64,000 bases of DNA from Riemerella columbipharyngis (GTDB taxonomy: Bacteria; Bacteroidota; Bacteroidia; Flavobacteriales; Weeksellaceae). Within the stretch, counting starts at the first letter, position 1, and each line of letters opens with the position of its first letter. Positions 61,366 to 64,000 of this stretch are shown one piece after another. A program made the position numbers and the translations under genes. Location of the stretch: the NCBI RefSeq assembly GCF_900101995.1, contig NZ_FNAS01000003.1, positions 1 to 64,000 on the forward strand, read 5' to 3'. The notes below the pieces were generated by a model. That model was given only the letters and a program-made list of their open reading frames with translations, did not search any database and was not told where the DNA came from.

Positions 61366-63354
61366 TTATTTTTTGGAATTAATTGATTTCTGCTGAATGC
61401 GGCGGTCTCCGATAGGGGTATACATTAGCGGAGCGGATTCTACTGCAACATTGTGGGTGGCCAATCCGAATGCGGTAAAATCATCGCTACCCAATCTCCT
61501 TACAAAGTTATAAACATTCATTATTACTTTTTCTTTAACTGTCAATAAATTATCATTGATATAAATATTATCTATAATAACATATCTCAAATCCGGTGGT
61601 ACATTGTGGCTCCTTAGAGAAGGGTGACTGCTTCGGTTGGGTATTATATCCTGCTCCATCATATCGTCTAGCACATCTTGGAAATAATCGTTAATTCGTC
61701 TGTCCACTTTAAATCCTAAATGGAAATTGATTCTATAAATAGTTCCGGGAAGAACCTCGTCTATATTATAATAAAAAGAATAAGGGTCTTCTTTGTTAAT
61801 AATATTTAGAATGAAATAGTGGTCGGCACGTTTAGGTTGGGAGCGTATGATGGAATAGATGATTTTGGATTCTACATCTTCATCATTTTTGGCACGGCTA
61901 AAGAAAGCTAAATTGGTAGCATATTTTGGAATGGTCTCGTCTAATTTCATATCCTTGATGGTGGAAATGTAATTTTTAAGCTTTACAAATTTAATAAACT
62001 TAGTTTTAATAGCTCTACCATTAAACCAAGCGTACATACATATTCCGATAAAACCTCCTAATACGACGGTTATCCAACCTCCTTCTTCGAATTTGATAAT
62101 ATTGGCACTAAAGAATCCCAACTCAATTACGACATAAACAAATAAGAAAAGACCTATCACATATTTTTTTGTACGCTGTTTCACGAGATAGAAGCCTAAT
62201 AAAATTGTTGTCATCAGCATGGTAATGGTAATGGACAGACCGTAGGCTGCTTCCATCTTGTTAGACTCCTTAAAGTAGAATACCACCACTAAACAGAATA
62301 ATAGTAATCCCCAATTGATTTTTGGGATATACATTTGTCCCTTTACTCCGGAAGGGTAGTCAATTTCTTGAATAGGCCAAAAGTTGAGAGACATAGCTTC
62401 GGAAAATATGGTAAATGCCCCTGTAATCAAAGCTTGGCTGGCAATGATAGCCGCAGCCGTAGCTAAGATGACGGCAGGTACTACAAACCAATCCGGCATC
62501 ATGGCAAAAAAAGGATTTTTACCTCCTAATGACAATTCTTTGTTTTGTAAAATCCAAACGCCTTGGCCTAAATAGTTGATAATAAGCATTACTTTTACAA
62601 ATATCCAGCTTGCTCTAATATTTTTTGCTCCACAATGCCCAAGATCGGAATACAATGCCTCTGCTCCGGTAGTACAAAGAAATACAGCTCCTAAGATTAT
62701 AATGGCACTTGGAGAATTGATGATTAGCTTTACAGCAAGATAGGGGTTGAATGCTTTCAGAATACTGAAATCTTGAATAAGATATACAAAGCCAGTAATA
62801 CCAAGTACAGCAAACCAAACCATCATCACAGGTCCGAAAAACTTCCCAATGGAAGCCGTACCGAACTGCTGAACAAAGAAAATTCCTACTAAAATAATAC
62901 AAGTAATGAAAACAACAGGTGTATGAGGATTATAAATTTGCAACCCTTCAATAGAAGACATTACCGTAAGGGAAGGAGTGATCACACCGTCTGCTACGAG
63001 GGCAGATGCCCCTATTATAGCCACCAAATACAGCCACTTTTTTTTGAATTCCTTAACGATTGAAAACAATGCCAATATACCACCTTCGCCTTTGTTGTCG
63101 GCTTTTAGGGATATTAGTACATATTTTATTGTGGTCTGGATTGTCAGAGTCCATATTACGCAAGACAATGCCCCCTCTATATATTCATCAAAAGGAAGTT
63201 GTCCGCCGCCGTGTCTGGCACTTACAATAGCTTTCATCACATAGAGAGGCGATGTTCCGATATCTCCAAATACAATCCCTAATGATACGATAACCCCAAT
63301 AAAGGTTAGTTTTTTAGTGTCAAGATGAACAGCCCCGTCTTGATAATTTGACAT
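61366..63354 (-). CDS. kup: Kup-family potassium transporter, 662 aa
   Basis: A low-affinity K+ uptake system driven by protons. I start at the ATG at 63352-63354 (MSNYQDGAVHLDTKKLTFIG); the longer frame would need a TTG. GIVFGDIGTSPLYVMKAI near residue 30 is the family signature, and TEALYSDLGHCGAKNIRASWIFVK and DWFVVPAVILATAAAIIASQALITGAF follow. About 12 membrane helices fill the first 440 residues; the rest is a cytoplasmic domain. Length is normal for Kup. The -7 element TAAATTTG is at 63373-63380. It lies 11 bases before the Fur-family gene, read in the same direction. Confidence 0.92.
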   Translation of the reverse strand: MSNYQDGAVHLDTKKLTFIGVIVSLGIVFGDIGTSPLYVMKAIVSARHGGGQLPFDEYIEGALSCVIWTLTIQTTIKYVLISLKADNKGEGGILALFSIVKEFKKKWLYLVAIIGASALVADGVITPSLTVMSSIEGLQIYNPHTPVVFITCIILVGIFFVQQFGTASIGKFFGPVMMVWFAVLGITGFVYLIQDFSILKAFNPYLAVKLIINSPSAIIILGAVFLCTTGAEALYSDLGHCGAKNIRASWIFVKVMLIINYLGQGVWILQNKELSLGGKNPFFAMMPDWFVVPAVILATAAAIIASQALITGAFTIFSEAMSLNFWPIQEIDYPSGVKGQMYIPKINWGLLLFCLVVVFYFKESNKMEAAYGLSITITMLMTTILLGFYLVKQRTKKYVIGLFLFVYVVIELGFFSANIIKFEEGGWITVVLGGFIGICMYAWFNGRAIKTKFIKFVKLKNYISTIKDMKLDETIPKYATNLAFFSRAKNDEDVESKIIYSIIRSQPKRADHYFILNIINKEDPYSFYYNIDEVLPGTIYRINFHLGFKVDRRINDYFQDVLDDMMEQDIIPNRSSHPSLRSHNVPPDLRYVIIDNIYINDNLLTVKEKVIMNVYNFVRRLGSDDFTAFGLATHNVAVESAPLMYTPIGDRRIQQKSINSKK

Positions 63355-63372
63355 AAGCAATGATTTTGTCCG

Positions 63373-63380
63373 CAAATTTA
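63373..63380 (-). promoter_or_regulatory. -7 element TAAATTTG before kup
   Basis: The complement of 63373-63380 reads TAAATTTG, 18 bases before the chosen kup ATG, which supports that start. No TTG at the right place. Confidence 0.45.
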
Positions 63381-63569
63381 ATCTAAAATCCTCATAAATA
63401 AAAGTTAATGATTGTTTAATTGAATGAGTATGATTGTAAGTTTTTGATAGTCAGTTGTTGTTTGTGTGTAGAAGGCTTTTATGGGAGTCCGTAGAACTTA
63501 ATGTTTTGTAGAATTGGGAATAGAATCGTACTTAAAGTAATCTAAATAATTATTGTTAATACAAACTTT

Positions 63570-63599
63570 TTGTCGGCATATGTTTAATGCTTAATTTTG
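63570..63599 (+). promoter_or_regulatory. Promoter of the ABC-F gene, TTG-N19-TAATTTTG
   Basis: TTG at 63570-63572 and TAATTTTG at 63592-63599, about 35 bases before the GTG start. Confidence 0.6.
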
Positions 63600-63633
63600 C
63601 ACTTTATTATTTTTAACATAAAAAAACAATAAA

Positions 63634-64000
63634 GTGCTTTCAGTTCAGGGATTAGGATTACACCATTCGGGGAATTATCTATTTAGAGATGTTAATTTTA
63701 CGATTAAAAAGGAGGATAAAATCGGTCTGGTAGGGAAAAACGGTGCAGGGAAATCTACGCTTCTAAAGATGCTGTCGGGAGAAATAAATTTTTATGAAGG
63801 CGATGTAGTACCGGAGGGAAATATCAGCATAGGTTTTCTGAAGCAAGATTTGGATTTTGTAAAGGGAAGAACGGTGTGGAATGAAACGATGCAGGCTTTT
63901 GAGCAAATCAATGCTATGAAAGCCGAATTAGACGAGGTAAATCACCAGCTGGCGACGCGTACAGACTACGAAAGTGAAGTGTATCACCAGCTCATCCACC
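63634..64000 (+). CDS. ABC-F family ATPase, partial (runs off right edge)
   Basis: The frame starts with GTG at 63634 (LSVQGLGLHHSGNYLFRDVN follows) and stays open to the window edge, about 122 residues. The Walker A loop GLVGKNGAGKSTLLKMLSGE is at residues 30-49, and ISIGFLKQDLDF is the Q-loop region. The long charged helix after it (NAMKAELDEVNHQLATRTDYESEVYHQL) is the arm or insert typical of ABC-F proteins, soluble ATPases that act on the ribosome. Without the C-terminal half I cannot tell which subgroup it belongs to. Confidence 0.85.
   Translation, partial: MLSVQGLGLHHSGNYLFRDVNFTIKKEDKIGLVGKNGAGKSTLLKMLSGEINFYEGDVVPEGNISIGFLKQDLDFVKGRTVWNETMQAFEQINAMKAELDEVNHQLATRTDYESEVYHQLIH

Overview
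The window comes from a low-G+C member of the Bacteroidetes, order Flavobacteriales, most likely the Weeksellaceae (Chryseobacterium, Riemerella, Elizabethkingia and relatives). The evidence is the gliding/secretion protein GldJ next to murF, the PorX-type response regulator, a type IX secretion sorting tail, a short RpoD without region 1.1, SusC/TonB-type outer membrane proteins, A-rich gene starts without Shine-Dalgarno sequences, and several promoters of the Bacteroidetes form TTG-N17-20-TAnnTTTG. The species is not certain. Nothing was searched or computed; all names rest on reading motifs and lengths.

Layout. Positions 1-7.4 kb hold the early end of a Mu-like transposable prophage that continues past the left edge: MuA-like transposase, MuB-like ATPase, a second P-loop ATPase, antirepressor and small HTH genes read leftwards, and a divergent repressor with a partner gene read rightwards. 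Positions 7.4-12.6 kb are an accessory graveyard: a RecA-like ATPase and a frameshifted DUF932-like gene, a PD-(D/E)XK nuclease gene with an internal 29-residue repeat and an in-frame stop, another gene broken twice, a pair of similar direct repeats, and an RNA-like rod structure at 12.23-12.36 kb.

From 12.7 kb the DNA is core genome: rpsL-rpsG-fusA-rpsJ, gcvP, an acyl-CoA thioesterase, thiL, a secreted type IX substrate, a HAD hydrolase, map, lipB, a SanA-like protein, a TlpA-like lipoprotein, a 2-oxoacid dehydrogenase E2, gldJ-murF, menB, gapA, gyrA, a TPR protein, a copper-type P-ATPase, rpoD, rpe, deoC and tig. At 44.3 kb a TPP riboswitch precedes a TonB-dependent receptor, which is therefore predicted to import thiamine compounds; ThiL elsewhere in the window makes TPP.

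From 46.8 kb: an ATP-grasp protein, a dead IS1595-type element, porX, a GC-rich intergenic repeat, hutH, ferritin, ddl-coaD, a DUF2480 protein, about 1.3 kb of degenerate DNA with a duplicated scrap of a SPOR-domain gene, an outer membrane beta-barrel protein, the SPOR gene, an OstA/LptA-like protein overlapping a Fur-family regulator, a Kup potassium transporter, and the start of an ABC-F ATPase cut by the right edge.

I did not find a clearly new multi-gene system. The best leads are the repeated-module nuclease, the rod-shaped RNA candidate, the phage repressor/partner pair sharing an Asn-Gly motif, the pair of direct repeats around 9.65 and 12.54 kb, and the GC-rich intergenic repeat.
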